NCBI GenBank assembly: GCA_964019415.1
Contig: OZ025873.1
Location: forward strand, 1,343,487-1,407,486
Length of the DNA: 64,000 bases
Direction: 5' to 3'
Source: Ianthella basta
Lineage: Eukaryota > Porifera > Demospongiae > Verongiida > Ianthellidae
The notes beneath the pieces were generated by a model that saw only the letters and a list, made by a program, of their open reading frames with translations, made no database searches and was not told the DNA's origin. Each line of letters starts with the position of its first letter. The stretch's first letter is position 1. Of the stretch, positions 48,271 through 60,630 are shown piece by piece. The translations under genes were made by a program, and so were the position numbers.

Positions 48271-50457
48271 CTAAGTTTTTAGGCAGATGTGGAGGGAAGA
48301 GTTAAGAGAAGGAATACTGTTACTGATGATGTAAATAGCTGTGTCATCAGCGAAGAGAACAGTAGAGTCTGGAGGTAAGACTGAGGGCAGGTCATTGATA
48401 AAGGTGGAGAAGAGAGAAGGGCCAAGCACAGAGCCTTGGGGAACACCAGAAGTTGGAAAACCAAGGGAAGAAGAAGAATCACCTACACGAGTGACCTGGG
48501 AGCGATCTGACAAGTATGATTTAAACCAAGCAGTGGCGGAGGGAGAAAGACCGATTTGGGAGAGCTTAGCTAAGAGAAGATCATGATTGACAGTGTCAAA
48601 AGCCTTCGAAATGTCCAGAAACACAACACCGACATACTGTTTCCTGTCTAGGGCCTTGTACCAGTCATCCAGACAGTGGAGAAGAAGTGTTTGTGTGGAG
48701 TGCATGGGTCGAAATCCAGATTGGTAGGGGAAGAGAAGGTCATTAGAGTGAAGATGAGATGAGAGCTGTTGTTGGACACATTTTTCCAGAAGTTTACTGC
48801 AAACCGGAAGCAGGGAGATGGGCCGGTAGTTGGAGGGAGAGACACGGTCACCACCTTTGTGTAGTGGCTTCACCCAAGCACATTTCCAAGGTGTAGGGAA
48901 AATGGAGGAAGTGATGGAAGAGTTAAGGATGGAGCACAGAGGAAAGCAGACAACAGATCTGCCAGCAATGAGTGCTGCAGCAGGGATGCCATCTAAACCT
49001 GCTGAACACTTAGGCCTTAAAGAAGCAAGAGCATTTTCACACCAAGAAGGAGTGGTGGGAACTAGAGACAGAGTAGATTCAGTAGAAGGTACAGAAGAGG
49101 GAGGAGAAAGAGAAGCATTTGAGCCAGAGGAAGATACAGATACGAAGTGGTTGTTCAGCGTGTCAGCAACCACAGATAGGCTACTGTTGAAGGAAGACCA
49201 GTTGTCCACAGGCGGAGATGAGACACCAGCAGCCTTGAGAGCTTTCCAAAGCTTGGATGGATGAGCATTGTTGCTGATGAGATGGTGAAAGTACTCTCTC
49301 TTGGCCTTGCGCTGTAGAGATGTGACACGGTTTCGCTGTGCCTTAAATGCCTCCCATGATACAGTCAGCCTGTTTCTTCGAAATACTCTGTATAGTGCAT
49401 TGCGTCGGTCCATTTCATCTCTGATGGCTTTGGTGATCCATGGAGCAGGGTTCTTCTTCACTCGGACAGTTCTTAACGGTGCATGTGAGTCAAGTACTTC
49501 TAAAAACAGTGTGTTAAAGATGCTGACTTTGTCATCAGGGCAGTCAAAGATGTCAATGATGGACCAGGGCGCTGTTGACAGATCTGCTTCAAAGGTAGAT
49601 TTGGAGAAGTTTTTGAAGGACCGGCGAGTAACCATGGATGGAGGGGGCTTTGAAACACCACATTCAATGTCAAGCAAGATTGGAAGATGATCAGAGATTG
49701 GAGAGCTCAGGACTACAGACTTGGCAATGGGGATGTCAGAGGAAGTAAGGAAGAGGTCAAGAATGGATTGGGACTTGGCAGAGAAACGAGTAGGGAGATT
49801 GATGGTCTGGGTCAGAGAATGGGAATGGATAAAGGTTTGAAAAGCTTTAGAGTGTGGTTTGGTCAAATCACTCATGTCAATGTTGAAGTCACCACAAGCA
49901 ATAACATTCTTTTTGGAAGTCATCATTGATTCGATGTTAGTAAACAGGTTTTGGACGGATTGAGAAGGCAAGCTGGGCGGACGATAGAAGCAGCCAAAAG
50001 CAAGCGGAGAGGAGAAGGGCTTAGTATCAATAGAAAGCCACAAGTACTCAATACCAGATGAAGAAGCACCACAAGAAAGTACGGAACAGGACAGATAGTC
50101 AGCACAGTACACGGCAACACCACCACCACAACGAGAACGATCACAACGAAACAAAGAATAACCAGGCAGGCGAAGCTCACAATCAACAACAGAAGAGTCC
50201 AGCCAGGTTTCGGAGAGAGCCAGGACTTCAGGATGGATAGAGGACACTAGGTAGGCAACGTCGTCAAAGTGGCGAACGAGGCTGCGCGTATTCAGGTGGA
50301 CAAATCGTAGCGTCTTCTCACCTTTCTGTATAGCGTACGGCTTTTGGGGTTCAGTAGTAGTAGTGGCAGCAGCATAGGGTCCTGGGTTCTGTTCCACGTC
50401 TCCACTTCTGAGAAGTAGCTTGTTGTTCCTTTGGCTGAGCCTCTGGAGAATCCTCAC
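48271..50457 (-). CDS. LINE ORF2: 2A motif, APE endonuclease and reverse transcriptase (frameshifted copy)
   Basis: 728 residues are counted from a GTG codon at 50457; the frame is open up to a TGA at 50602-50604 with no ATG between, so the true start is unclear. Residues 19-27 are a 2A-like ribosome-skipping motif. The APE-type endonuclease covers about 50-260, with N56, E83, Y158, D190 and N192 (GDFN) and D256-H257 (SDH), all apparently intact. RT spans about 480-720, with D615 (LDISKAFD), the GVPQGSVLGP motif at 671-680 and FADD at 702-705. These proteins nick target DNA and copy LINE RNA onto it. The frame stops at 48271, six codons after the IPSLNS segment, because an A-run is one base short; the rest of the protein continues in the next frame. 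This copy is probably inactive unless the shift is a sequencing error. Confidence 0.93.
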   Translation of the reverse strand: MRILQRLSQRNNKLLLRSGDVEQNPGPYAAATTTTEPQKPYAIQKGEKTLRFVHLNTRSLVRHFDDVAYLVSSIHPEVLALSETWLDSSVVDCELRLPGYSLFRCDRSRCGGGVAVYCADYLSCSVLSCGASSSGIEYLWLSIDTKPFSSPLAFGCFYRPPSLPSQSVQNLFTNIESMMTSKKNVIACGDFNIDMSDLTKPHSKAFQTFIHSHSLTQTINLPTRFSAKSQSILDLFLTSSDIPIAKSVVLSSPISDHLPILLDIECGVSKPPPSMVTRRSFKNFSKSTFEADLSTAPWSIIDIFDCPDDKVSIFNTLFLEVLDSHAPLRTVRVKKNPAPWITKAIRDEMDRRNALYRVFRRNRLTVSWEAFKAQRNRVTSLQRKAKREYFHHLISNNAHPSKLWKALKAAGVSSPPVDNWSSFNSSLSVVADTLNNHFVSVSSSGSNASLSPPSSVPSTESTLSLVPTTPSWCENALASLRPKCSAGLDGIPAAALIAGRSVVCFPLCSILNSSITSSIFPTPWKCAWVKPLHKGGDRVSPSNYRPISLLPVCSKLLEKCVQQQLSSHLHSNDLLFPYQSGFRPMHSTQTLLLHCLDDWYKALDRKQYVGVVFLDISKAFDTVNHDLLLAKLSQIGLSPSATAWFKSYLSDRSQVTRVGDSSSSLGFPTSGVPQGSVLGPSLFSTFINDLPSVLPPDSTVLFADDTAIYIISNSIPSLNSSLHICLKT
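48276..48280 (-). other. Single-base frameshift in an A homopolymer
   Basis: Five A residues (minus strand) occur where six would keep the endonuclease/RT frame continuous with the C-terminal frame. The present frame reads into TAG at 48271-48273. Homopolymer length change by mutation or sequencing error is the simplest cause. Confidence 0.8.
50377..50403 (-). other. 2A-like ribosome-skipping motif (GDVEQNPGP)
   Basis: The encoded peptide GDVEQNPGP fits the 2A consensus D-V/I-E-x-N-P-G-P, preceded by the usual Leu-rich stretch (KLLLRS). In known 2A peptides the ribosome skips the Gly-Pro bond, releasing the upstream peptide and continuing with Pro. Here that would separate a short N-terminal peptide from the endonuclease/RT protein. 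2A sequences are known at N-termini of some animal APE-type LINEs, including sea urchin elements. Function in this copy is inferred. Confidence 0.88.
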
Positions 50458-50601
50458 GGCCTCAGTGGCTCGCTTCCTCGAACGCGCCAGGTATGAATAA
50501 ACCCCGACGGAGGGATACCTCGGCAGCAGGCAGGTTGTGAAGCTCTCGGTGGGTTTAAAACTGTCCTCGTAGCTATGCCAATGACTTTCTCCACAAAAGA
50601 T

Positions 50602-50670
50602 TCAAGACTTCTCCACAAACACTGCAAACCAAAACGACGCTATCAACACCGCTAGCACGCGAGCGGCCAT
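50602..50670 (-). other. LINE leader: 22-codon ATG frame ending in TGA, in frame with ORF2
   Basis: An ATG at 50668-50670 in a strong context (A at -3, G at +4) opens a short hydrophobic peptide starting MAARVLAVLIA that resembles a signal sequence and ends at TGA 50602-50604. The same frame then continues open into the 2A motif and endonuclease. It is either an upstream ORF or the true N-terminus interrupted by a nonsense mutation. Only the reading frames are seen; the function is open. Confidence 0.4.
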
Positions 50671-50687
50671 CTTCTTCGTACTCATAC

Positions 50688-53600
50688 ATGAGGCAAGATA
50701 TAGCAAGATTAAGCAAGATTAGGCAAGATGAGGCAAGAAATAGCAAGATGAGGCAAGATGAGGCAAGATATAGCAAGAAGAAGCAAGATGAGGCAAGATG
50801 AGGCAAGATATTGCAAGGCAAAGAAAGATGAGGCGAGATGTAGCAAGATGAAGCAAGATGAGGCAAGATGAGGCAAGATGAGGTAAGATGAGGAAAGATA
50901 TAGCAAGTTGAAGCAAAATGAAGCAAGGTGAGGCAAGATGTGGAAAGATATAGCAAGATGAAGCAAGATGAGGCAAGATGAGGTAAGATATAAAAAGATG
51001 AAGCAAGATGAAGCAAGATGAAGCAAGATTTAGTAAGATATAGCAAGATGAAGCAAGATGAGTCAAGATGAGGCAAGATGAGGCAAGATATTGCAAGATG
51101 AGGCAATATGAGGCAAGATATTGCAAGATGAGGCAAGAAGTAGCAAGATGAGGCAAGATGAGGCAAGATATTGCAAGATGACGCAAGATGAGGCAAGATG
51201 AGGCAAGATGAGGGAAGATGAAACAAGATGAGGTAAGATGAGGAAAGATATAGCAAGTTGAAGCAAGATGAAGCAAGATGAGTCAAGATGAGGAAAGATA
51301 TAGCAAGATGAGGCAAGATGAAGCAAGATATTGCAAGATGAGGCAAGATGAGGCAAGATATTGCAAAATAAGGCAAGATGAGGCAAGATACTGCAAGATG
51401 AGGAAAGAACTAGCAAGATGAGGCAAAATGAGGCAAGATATAGCAAGAAGAAGCAAGATGAGGCAAAATGAGGCAAGAAATAGCAAGATGAGGCAAGATG
51501 AGGTAAGATATTGCAAGATGAGGCAAGAAATAGCAAGATGAGGCAAGATGAGGCAAGATATAGCAAGATCAAGCAAGATGAGGCTAGATGAGGCAAGATA
51601 TAGCAAGATTAAGCAAGATTAGGCAAGATGAGGCAAGAAATAGCAAGATGAGGCAAGATGAGGCAACATATTGCAATTGCAAGATGAGGTAAGCTATAGC
51701 AAGAAGAAGCAAGATGAGGCAAGATATAACAAGATTAAGCAAGATGAGGCAAGATGAGGCAAGAAATAGCAAGATGAGGCAAAATAAGGCAAGAAAAAGC
51801 AAAATGAGGCAAGATGAGGCAAGATAATGCAAGATGAGGCAAGAAATAGCAAGATGAGGCAAGATATAGCAAGAAGAAGCAAGATGAGGCAAGAAATAGC
51901 AAGAAGCAAGATGAGGCAAGAAATAGCAAGATGAGGCAAGATATAGCAAGAAGAAGCAAGATGAGGCAAGAAATAGCAAGATGAGGCAAGAAAGAGCAAG
52001 ATGAGGAAAGATGAGGCAAGATATTGCAAGATGAGGCAAGAAATAGCAAGATGAGGTAAAATGAGTCAAGATATTGAAAGATGAGGCAAGATATAGCAAG
52101 TTGAGGCAAGATATTGCAAGATGAGGCAATAAATAGCAAGATGAGGCAAGATGAGGCAAGATATTGCAAGATGAGGCAAGATATAGCAAGATGAGGCAAA
52201 ATGAGTCAAGATATTGCAAGATGAGGCCAGAAATAGCAAGATGAGGTAAAATGAGTCAAGAAATTGCAAGATGAGGCAAGAAATAGCAAGATATTGCAAG
52301 ATGAGGCAAGATATAGCAAGAAGAATCAAGATGAGTCAAGAAATAGCAAGATGAGGCAAGATGAGGCAAGAAATAGCAAGATGAGGCAAGATGAGGCAAG
52401 ATATTGCAAGATGAGGCCAGAAATAGCAAGGTGAGGTAAAATGAGTCAAGAAATTGCACGATGAGGCAAGAAATAGCAAGATATTGCAAGATGAGGCAAT
52501 ATATAGCAAGATGAGTCAAGATATTGCAAGATGTGTCAAGAAATAGCAAGAAGAAGCAAGATGAGGAAAGAAATAGCAAAATGAGGCAAGATGAGGCAAG
52601 ATATTGCAAGATGAGGCAAGATATAGCAAGTAGAAGCAACATGAGGCAAGATATTGCAAGATGAAGCAAGATATAGCAAGAAGCACGATGAGGCAAGAAA
52701 TAGCAAGATGAGGCAAGATGAGGCAAGATATTGCAAGATGAGGCAAGAAATAGCAAGATGAGGCAAGATGAGGCAAGATATAGCAAGAAGAATCAAGATG
52801 AGGCAAGAAATAGCAAGATGAGGCAAGATGAGGCCAAGAAAATTAATAGCAAGATGAGGCAAGAGAGGCAAGAAATAGCAAGATGAGGCAAGATGAGGCA
52901 AGATGAGGCAAGATGAGGCAAGAAATAGCAAGATGAGGCAAAATGAGTCAAGATATTGCAAGATGAGGCAAGATATAGCAAGAAGAAGCAAGATTAGGCA
53001 AGATATTGCAAGATGAGGCAAGATATAGCAAGAAGAAGCAAGATGAGGCAAGATGAGGCAAGATATTGCGAGATGAGGCAAGAAATAGCAAGATATTGCA
53101 AGATGAGGCAAGATACTGCAAGATATAGCAAGATGAGGCAAGTTATTGCAAGAAGGGACAAGAAATAGCAAGATGAGGCAAAATGAGGCAATATATTGTA
53201 GGATGAGGCAGGATATAGCAAGAAGAAGCAAGATGAGGTAAGATGAGGCAAGATATTGCAAGATGAGGCAAGATATAGCAAGAAGCAAGATGAGGCAAGA
53301 AATAGCAAGATGAGGCAAGATGAGGCAAGATATTGCAAGATGAGGCAAGATATAGCAAGAAGAAGCAAGATGAGGCGAGAAACAGCAAGATGAGGCAAGA
53401 TGAGGCAAGAAATAGCAAGATGAGGCAAGATGAGGCAAGATCTTGAGAGATGAGACAAGAAATAGCAAGATGAGGCAAAATGAGTCAAGATATTGCAAGA
53501 TGAGGCAAGAAATAGCAAGATGAGGCAAGATGAGGCAAGATATAGCAAGATTAAGCAAGATGAGGCAAGATGAGGCAAGATATAGCAAGCTGAAGCAAGA

Positions 53601-56600
53601 TGAGGCAAGATGAGGCAAGAAATAGCAAGATGAGGCAAGATATAGCAAGATAAGGCAAGATGAGGCAAGATTAGGTAAGATAAGGCAAGATGAGGCAAGA
53701 TATTGCAAGATGAAGAAAGATGAGGCAAGATATTGCAAGATGAAGCAAGATGAGGCAAGATATAGCAAGATGAAGCAAGATGAGGCAAGATGAGGCTAGA
53801 TATAGCAAGATGAAGCAAGATGAGGCAAGATGAGGCAAAATATTGCAAGATGAGGCACGAAATAGCAAGATGAGGCAAGATGAGGCAAGATATAGCAAGA
53901 TGAAGCAAGATGAGGCAAGATGAGGCAAGATATAGCAAGATGAAGCAAGATGAGGCAAGATGAGGCAAGAAATAGCAAGATGAGGCAAGATGAGGCAAAA
54001 TATTGCAAGATGAGGCACGAAATAGCAAGATGAGGCAGGATTAGGTTAGATGAGGTAAGATATTGCAAGATGACGCAAGATATAGCAAGATGAGGCAAGA
54101 AATAGCAAGATCTGGCAAGCTGAGGCAAGATATTGCAAAATGAGACAAGAAATAGTAAGATGAGGCAAGATGAGGTAAGATATTGCAAGATGAGACAAGA
54201 TGAGGCAAGATATAGCAAGATGAGGCAAGAAATAGCAAGATGAGGCAAGATGAGGCAAGATATTGCTAGATGAGACAAGAAATAGCAAGATGAGGCAAAA
54301 TGAGTCAAGATATTGCAAGTTGAGGCAAGAAATAGCAAGATGAGGCAAGATGAGGCAAGATATAGCAAGATTAAGCAAGATTAGGCAAGATGAGGCAAGA
54401 TATAGCAAGATGAAGCAAGACGAGGCAAGATGAGGCAAGAAATAGCAAAATGAGGCAAGATGAGGCAAAATATTGCAAGATGAGGCAAGAAATAGCAAGA
54501 TGAGGCAGGATTAGGTTAGATGAGGTAAGATATTGCAAGATGACGCAAGATATAGCAAGATGAGGCAAAAAATAGCAAGATGAGGCAAGATGAGGCAAGA
54601 TATTGCAAGATGAGAGAAGAAATAGCAAGATGAGGCAAAATGAGTCAAGATATTGCAAGATGAGGCAAGAAATAGCAAGATGAGGCAAGATGAGGCAAGA
54701 TATAGCAAGATTAAGCAAGATCAGGCAAGATGAGGCAAGATATAGCAAGATTAAGCAAGATGAGGCAAGATGAGGCAAGAAATAGCAACATTAGGCAAGA
54801 TGAGGCAAAATATTGCAAGATGAGGCAAGAAATAGCAAGATGAGGCAAGATGAGGTTAGATGAGGTAAGATATTGCAAGATGAGGTAAGATATAGCAAGA
54901 TGAGGCAAGATGAGGCAAGATAAAGCAAGATGAGGCAAGATATTGCAAGATTAGACAAGAAATAGCAAGATGAGGCTAGATATTGCAAGATAAGGCAAGA
55001 AATAGCAAGATGAGGCAAGATGAGGCAAGATATTGCAAGATGAAACAAGAAATAGCAAGATGAGGCAAGATGAGGCAAGATGAGGCAAGATATAGCAAGA
55101 TTAAGCAAGATGAGGCAAGATGAGGCAAGATATAGCAAGCTGAAGCAAGATGAGGCAAGATGAGGCAAGAAATAGCAAGATGAGGCAAGATATAACAAGA
55201 TGAGGCAAGATGAGGCAAGATTAGGTAAGATATTGCAAGATGAGGCAAGATGAGGCAAGATATTGCAAGATGAAGAAAGATGAGGCAAGATATGGCAAGA
55301 TGAAGCAAGATGAGGCAAGATATAGAGAGATGAAGCAAGATGAGGCAAGATGAGGCTAGATATAGCAAGATGAAGCAAGATGAGGCAAGATGAGGCAAGA
55401 TATAGCAAGATGAGGCAAGATGAGGCAAAAAATAGCAAGATGAGGCAAGATGAGGTAAGATATAGCAAGATGAAGCAAGATGAAGCAAGATGAGGCAAGA
55501 AATAGCAAGTTGAGGCAAGATGAGGCAAGAAATAGCAAGATGAGGCAAGATGAGGCAAAATATTGCAAGATGAGGCACGAAATAGCAAGATGAGGCAGGA
55601 TGAGGTTAGATGAGGTAAGATATTGCAAGATGACGCAAGATATAGCAAGATGAGGCAAGAAATAGCAAGATGTGGCAAGATGAGGCAAGATATTGCAAAA
55701 TGAGACAAGAAATAGCAAGATGAGGCAAGATGAGGCAAGATGAGGTAAGATATTGCAAGATGAGGCAAGATGAGGCAAGATATAGCAAGATGAGGCAAGA
55801 AATAGCAAGATGAAGCAAGATGAGGCAAGATATTGCTAGATGAGACAAGAAATAGCAAGATGAGGCAAAATGAGTCAAGATATTGCAAGTTGAGGCAAGA
55901 AATAGCAAGATGAGGCAAGATAAGGCAAGATATAGCAAGATTAGGCAAGATGAGGCAAGATATAGCAAGATGAAGCAAGACGAGGCAAGATGAGGCAAGA
56001 AATAGCAAGATGAGGCAAGATGAGGCCAAATATTGCAAAATGAGGCAAGAAATAGCAAGATGAGGCAGGATGAGGTTAGATAAGGTAAGATATTGCAAGA
56101 TGACGCAAGATATGGCAAGATGAGGCAAGAAATAGCAAGATGAGGCAAGATGAGGCAAGATACTGCAAGATGGGACAAGAAATAGCAAGATGAGGCAAAA
56201 TGAGTCAAGATATTGCAAGATGAGGCAAGAAATGGCAAGATGAGGCAAGATGAGGCAAGACATAGCAAGATTAAGCAAGATGAGGCAAGATGAGGCAAGA
56301 TATAGCAAAATTAAGCAAGATGAGACAAGATGAGGCAAGAAATAGCAAGATTAGGCAAGATGAGGCAAAATATTGCAAGATGAGGCAAGAAATAGCAAGA
56401 TGAGGCAAGATGAGGTTAGATGAGGTAAGATATTGCAAGATGACGCAAGATATGGCAAGATGAGGCAAGAAATAGCAAGATGAGGCAAGATGAGGCAAGA
56501 TATTGCAGGATGGGACAAGAAATAGCAAGATGAGGCAAAATGAGTCAAGATATTGCAAGATGAGGCAAGAAATAGCAAGATGAGGCAAGATGAGGCAAGA

Positions 56601-59600
56601 TATAGCAAGATTAAGCAAGATGAGGCAAGATGAGGCAAGATATAGCAAAATTAAGCAAGATGAGACAAGATGAGGCAAGAAATAGCAAGATTAGGCAAGA
56701 TGAGGCAAAATATTGCAAGATGAGGCAAGAAATAGCAAGATGAGGCAAGATGAGGTTAGATGAGGTAAGATATTGCAAGATGAGGCAAGATATAGCAAGA
56801 TGAGGCAAGATGAGGCAAGATATTGCAAGATGAGGCAAGATATTGCAAGATGAGACAAGAAATAGCAAGATGAGGCAAGATGAGGCAAGATATTGCAAGA
56901 TGAGGCAAGAAATAGCAAGATGAGGCAAGATGAGGCAAGATATTGCAAGATGAAACAAGAAATAGCAAGATGAGGCAAGATGAGGCTAGATATAGCAAGA
57001 TGAGGCAAGATGAGGCAAGATATAGCAAGATGAGGCAAGATGAGGTAAGATAGAGCAAGATGAGGCAAGATGAGGCAAGATATAGCAAGATGAGGCAAGA
57101 TATAGCAAGATGAGGCAAGATGAGGCAAGATATAGCAAGATGATGAAATATGAGGAGAGATATAGCAAGATGAGGCAAGATATGGCAAGATATAGCGAGA
57201 TGTAGCATGATGAAGCAAGATGAGGCAAGATATAGCAAAATGAGGCAAGATGAGGCAAGATATAGCAATATGAAGCAAAATGAGGCAAGATGAGGCAAGA
57301 TATAGCAAGATGACGCAAGATGAGGCAAGATGAGGAAAGATATAGCAAGATGAAGCAAGATGAGGGAAGATGAGGCAATAAATAGCAAGATGAGGCAAGA
57401 TGAGGCAAAATATTGCAAGATGAGGCAAGAAATAGCAAGACGAGGCAAGATGAGGTTAGATGAGGCAAGATATTGCAAGATGAGGCAAGAAATAGCAAGA
57501 TGAGGCAAGATGAGGCAAGAAATAGCAAGATGAGGCAAGATGAGGCAAGATATTGCAAGATGAGACAAGGTATAGCAAGAAAAAGCAAGATGAGGCAAGA
57601 TATAGCAAGATGAAGCAAGATGAGGCAAGATATTGCAAGATGAGGCAAGAAATAGCAAGATGAGGCAAGATATTGCAAGATGAGGCAAGAAATAGCAAGA
57701 TGAGGCAAGATGAGGCAAGATGAGGTAAGATATAGCAAGATGAGGCAAGATGAGGCAAGATATAGCAAGATGAGGCAAGATATTGCAAGATGAGACAAGA
57801 AATAGCAAGATGAGGCAAGATGAGGCAAGATCTTGCAAGATGAGGTAAGAAATAGCAAGTTGAGGCAAGATGAGGCAAGATATTGCAAGATGAGGCAAGA
57901 AATAGCAAGATGAGGCAAGATGAGGCAAGATATAGCAAGATTAATCAAGATAAGGCAGGATTAGGCACGATGAGGCAAAATATTGCAAGATGAGGCAAGA
58001 AATAGCAAGATGAGGCAAGATGAGGCAAAATATTGCAAGATGAGACAAGAAATAGCAAGATGAGGCAAGATGAGGTTAGATGAGGTAAGATATTGCAAGA
58101 TGAGGCAAGATATAGCAAGATGAGGCAAGATGAGGCAAGATATAGCAAGATGAGGCAAGATATTGAACGATGAGGCAAGAAATAGCAAGATGAGGCAAGA
58201 TGAGGCAAGATATAGCAAGATTAAGCACGATGAGGCAAGATGAGGCAAGATGAGGCAAAATATTGCAAGATGAGGGAAGAAATAGCAAGATGAGGCAAGA
58301 TGAGGTTAGATGAGGTAAGATTTTGCAAGATGAGGCAAGAAATAGCAAGATGAGGCAAGATATTGCAAGATGAGGCAAGAAATAGCAAGATGAGGCAAGA
58401 TGAGGCAAGATGAGGTAAGATACTGCAAGATGAGGCAAGAAATAGCAAGATGAGGCAAGATGAGGCAAGATATAGCAAGATGAGGCAAGATGAGGCAAGA
58501 TATAGCAAGATGAGGCAAGATATTGCAAGATGAGACAAGAAATAGCAAGATGAGGCAAGATGAGGCAAGATCTTGCAAGATGAGGTAAGAAATAGCAAGT
58601 TGAGGCAAGATGAGGCAAGATATTGCAAGATGAGGCAAGAAATAGCAAGATGAGGCAAGATGAGGCAAGATATAGCAAGATTAATCAAGATAAGGCAGGA
58701 TGAGGCACGATGAGGCAAAATATTGCAAGATGAGGCAAGAAATAGCAAGATGAGGCAAGATGAGGCAAAATATTGCAAGATGAGACAAGAAATAGCAAGA
58801 TGAGGCAAGATGAGGTTAGATGAGGTAAGATATTGCAAGATGAGGCAAGATATAGCAAGATGAGGCAAGATGAGGCAAGATATAGCAAGATGAGGCAAGA
58901 TATTGAACGATGAGGCAAGAAATAGCAAGATGAGGCAAGATGAGGCAAGATATAGCAAGATTAAGCACGATGAGGCAAGATGAGGCAAGATGAGGCAAAA
59001 TATTGCAAGATGAGGGAAGAAATAGCAAGATGAGGCAAGATGAGGTTAGATGAGGTAAGATTTTGCAAGATGAGGCAAGATATAGCAAGATTAGGTAAGA
59101 TGAGGCAAGATATTGCAAAATGAAGAAAGATGAGGTAAGATATTGCAAGATGAGGCAAAAAATAGCAAGATGAAGCAAGATGAGGCAAGATATAACAAGA
59201 TGAAGCAAGTTGATGCAAGATATTGCAAGATGAAGCAAGATGAGGCAAAATATTGCAAGATGAGTCAAGAAACAGCAAGATGAAGCAGGATGAGACAAAA
59301 TATTGCAAGATGACACAAGAAATAGCAAGATGCATGAGGCAAGATGAGGTATAAGATATAGCAAGATGAAGCAAGGTGAGACAAGATGAGGCAAGATCTA
59401 GCAAGATGAGGCATGATGAGGCAAGATATTGCAAGATGAGGCAAGATATAGCAAGATGAAGCAAGATGAGGCAAGATATAGCAAGATGATGAAATATGAG
59501 GAGAGATATAGCAAGATGAGGCAAGATATGGCAAGATATAGCGAGATGTAGCAAGATGAAGCAAGATGAGGCAAGATATAGCAAAATGAAGCAAGATGAG

Positions 59601-60630
59601 GCAAGATATAGCAATATGAAGCAAAATGAGGCAAGATGAGGCAAGATATAGCAAGATGACGCAAGATGAGGCAAGATGAGGAAAGATATAGCAAGATGAA
59701 GCAAGATGAGGGAAGATGAGGCAATAAATAGCAAGATGAGGCAAGATGAGGCAAAATATTGCAAGATGAGGCAAGAAATAGCAAGACGAGGCAAGATGAG
59801 GTTAGATGAGGCAAGATATTGCAAGATGAGGCAAGAAATAGCAAGATGAGGCAAGATGAGGCAAGAAATAGCAAGATGAGGCAAGATGAGGCAAAATATT
59901 GCAAGATGAGGCAAGAAATAGCAAGATGAGGCAAGATGAGGCAAGATATTGCAAGATGAGACAAGGTGTAGCAAGAAGAAGCAAGATGAGGCAAGATATA
60001 GCAAGATGAAGCAAGATGAGGCAAGATATTGCAAGATGAGGCAAGAAATACCAAGATGAGGCAAGAAGAGGCAAGATGAGGTACGATGAGGCAAGATGAG
60101 GCAAGATATAGCAAAATGGAGAAAGATGAGGCAAGAAATAGCAAGATGAAGCAAGATGAGGCAAGATATAGCAAGATGAGGCAAGATGAGGTAAGATATT
60201 GCAAGAAGAGGCAAGATATAGCAAGAAGAAGCAAGATGAGGCAAGATGAGGCAAGATATTGCAAGATGAGGCAAGAAATAGCAAGATGAGGCAAGATGAG
60301 GCAAGATATTGCAAGATAAGGCAAGAAATAGCAAGATGAGGCAAGATGAGGCAAAATATTGCAAGATGAGGCAAGAAATAGCAAGATGAGGCAAGATGAG
60401 GCAAGATATTGCAAGATGAAACAAGGTATAGCAAGAAGAAGCAAGATGAGGCAAGATATAGCAGGATGAAGCAAGATGAGGCAAGATATTGCAAGATGAG
60501 GCAAGAAATACCAAGATGAGGCAAGAAGAGGCAAGATGAGGTACGATGAGGCAAGATGAGGCAAGATATAGCAAGATGAAGAAAGATGAGGCAAGAAATA
60601 GCAAGATGAAGCAAGATGAGGCAAGATATA
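50688..60630. repeat. 10-bp minisatellite, right block
   Basis: The GCAAGATGAG-family array resumes directly at the LINE 5' end with ATGAGG. Monomers TGAG, TATT, TATA, AATA and GATGAAGC dominate, and the GATAAGGAAGACATAGC marker of the left half was not seen. Units recur at 480 bp (GATTAGGTTAG near 54030 and 54510) and 340 bp (near 56301 and 56641), and a block at 57121-57440 recurs at +2346. No gene or RNA gene was recognised. Confidence 0.97.
57731..59080. repeat. 740-bp higher-order period
   Basis: Segment 57731-58340 matches 58471-59080 at offset 740. Shared rare variants include TATTGAACGA at 58161 and 58901, and AATCAAGATAAGGCAGG near 57943 and 58683. The copies look nearly identical by eye, pointing to a recent tandem exchange. 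Confidence 0.8.

Larger units (their letters stand above)
47319..50687 (-). mobile_element. Near-full-length APE-type LINE (CR1/L2/Jockey group) with 2A motif
   Basis: This is about 3.37 kb on the minus strand. The order is a short 5' leader, a 2A-like motif, APE endonuclease, reverse transcriptase, a C-terminal domain and a roughly 205-bp 3' UTR ending AATAAA then TCCTATCCTATCC. There is no poly(A) tail; a short microsatellite-like tail is usual for CR1/L2-type elements. The single large frame carries one frameshift and the leader one in-frame TGA, so the copy is probably defective. The exact clade needs a tree. ATGAGG at both ends may be a target duplication. Confidence 0.92.

Noticed and set aside
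48271..48290. Programmed -1 frameshift in the LINE
   Set aside because: The A-run does not form a canonical X-XXY-YYZ site in the zero frame, because the A-site codon ACT could not re-pair after slipping. A one-base deletion is simpler.
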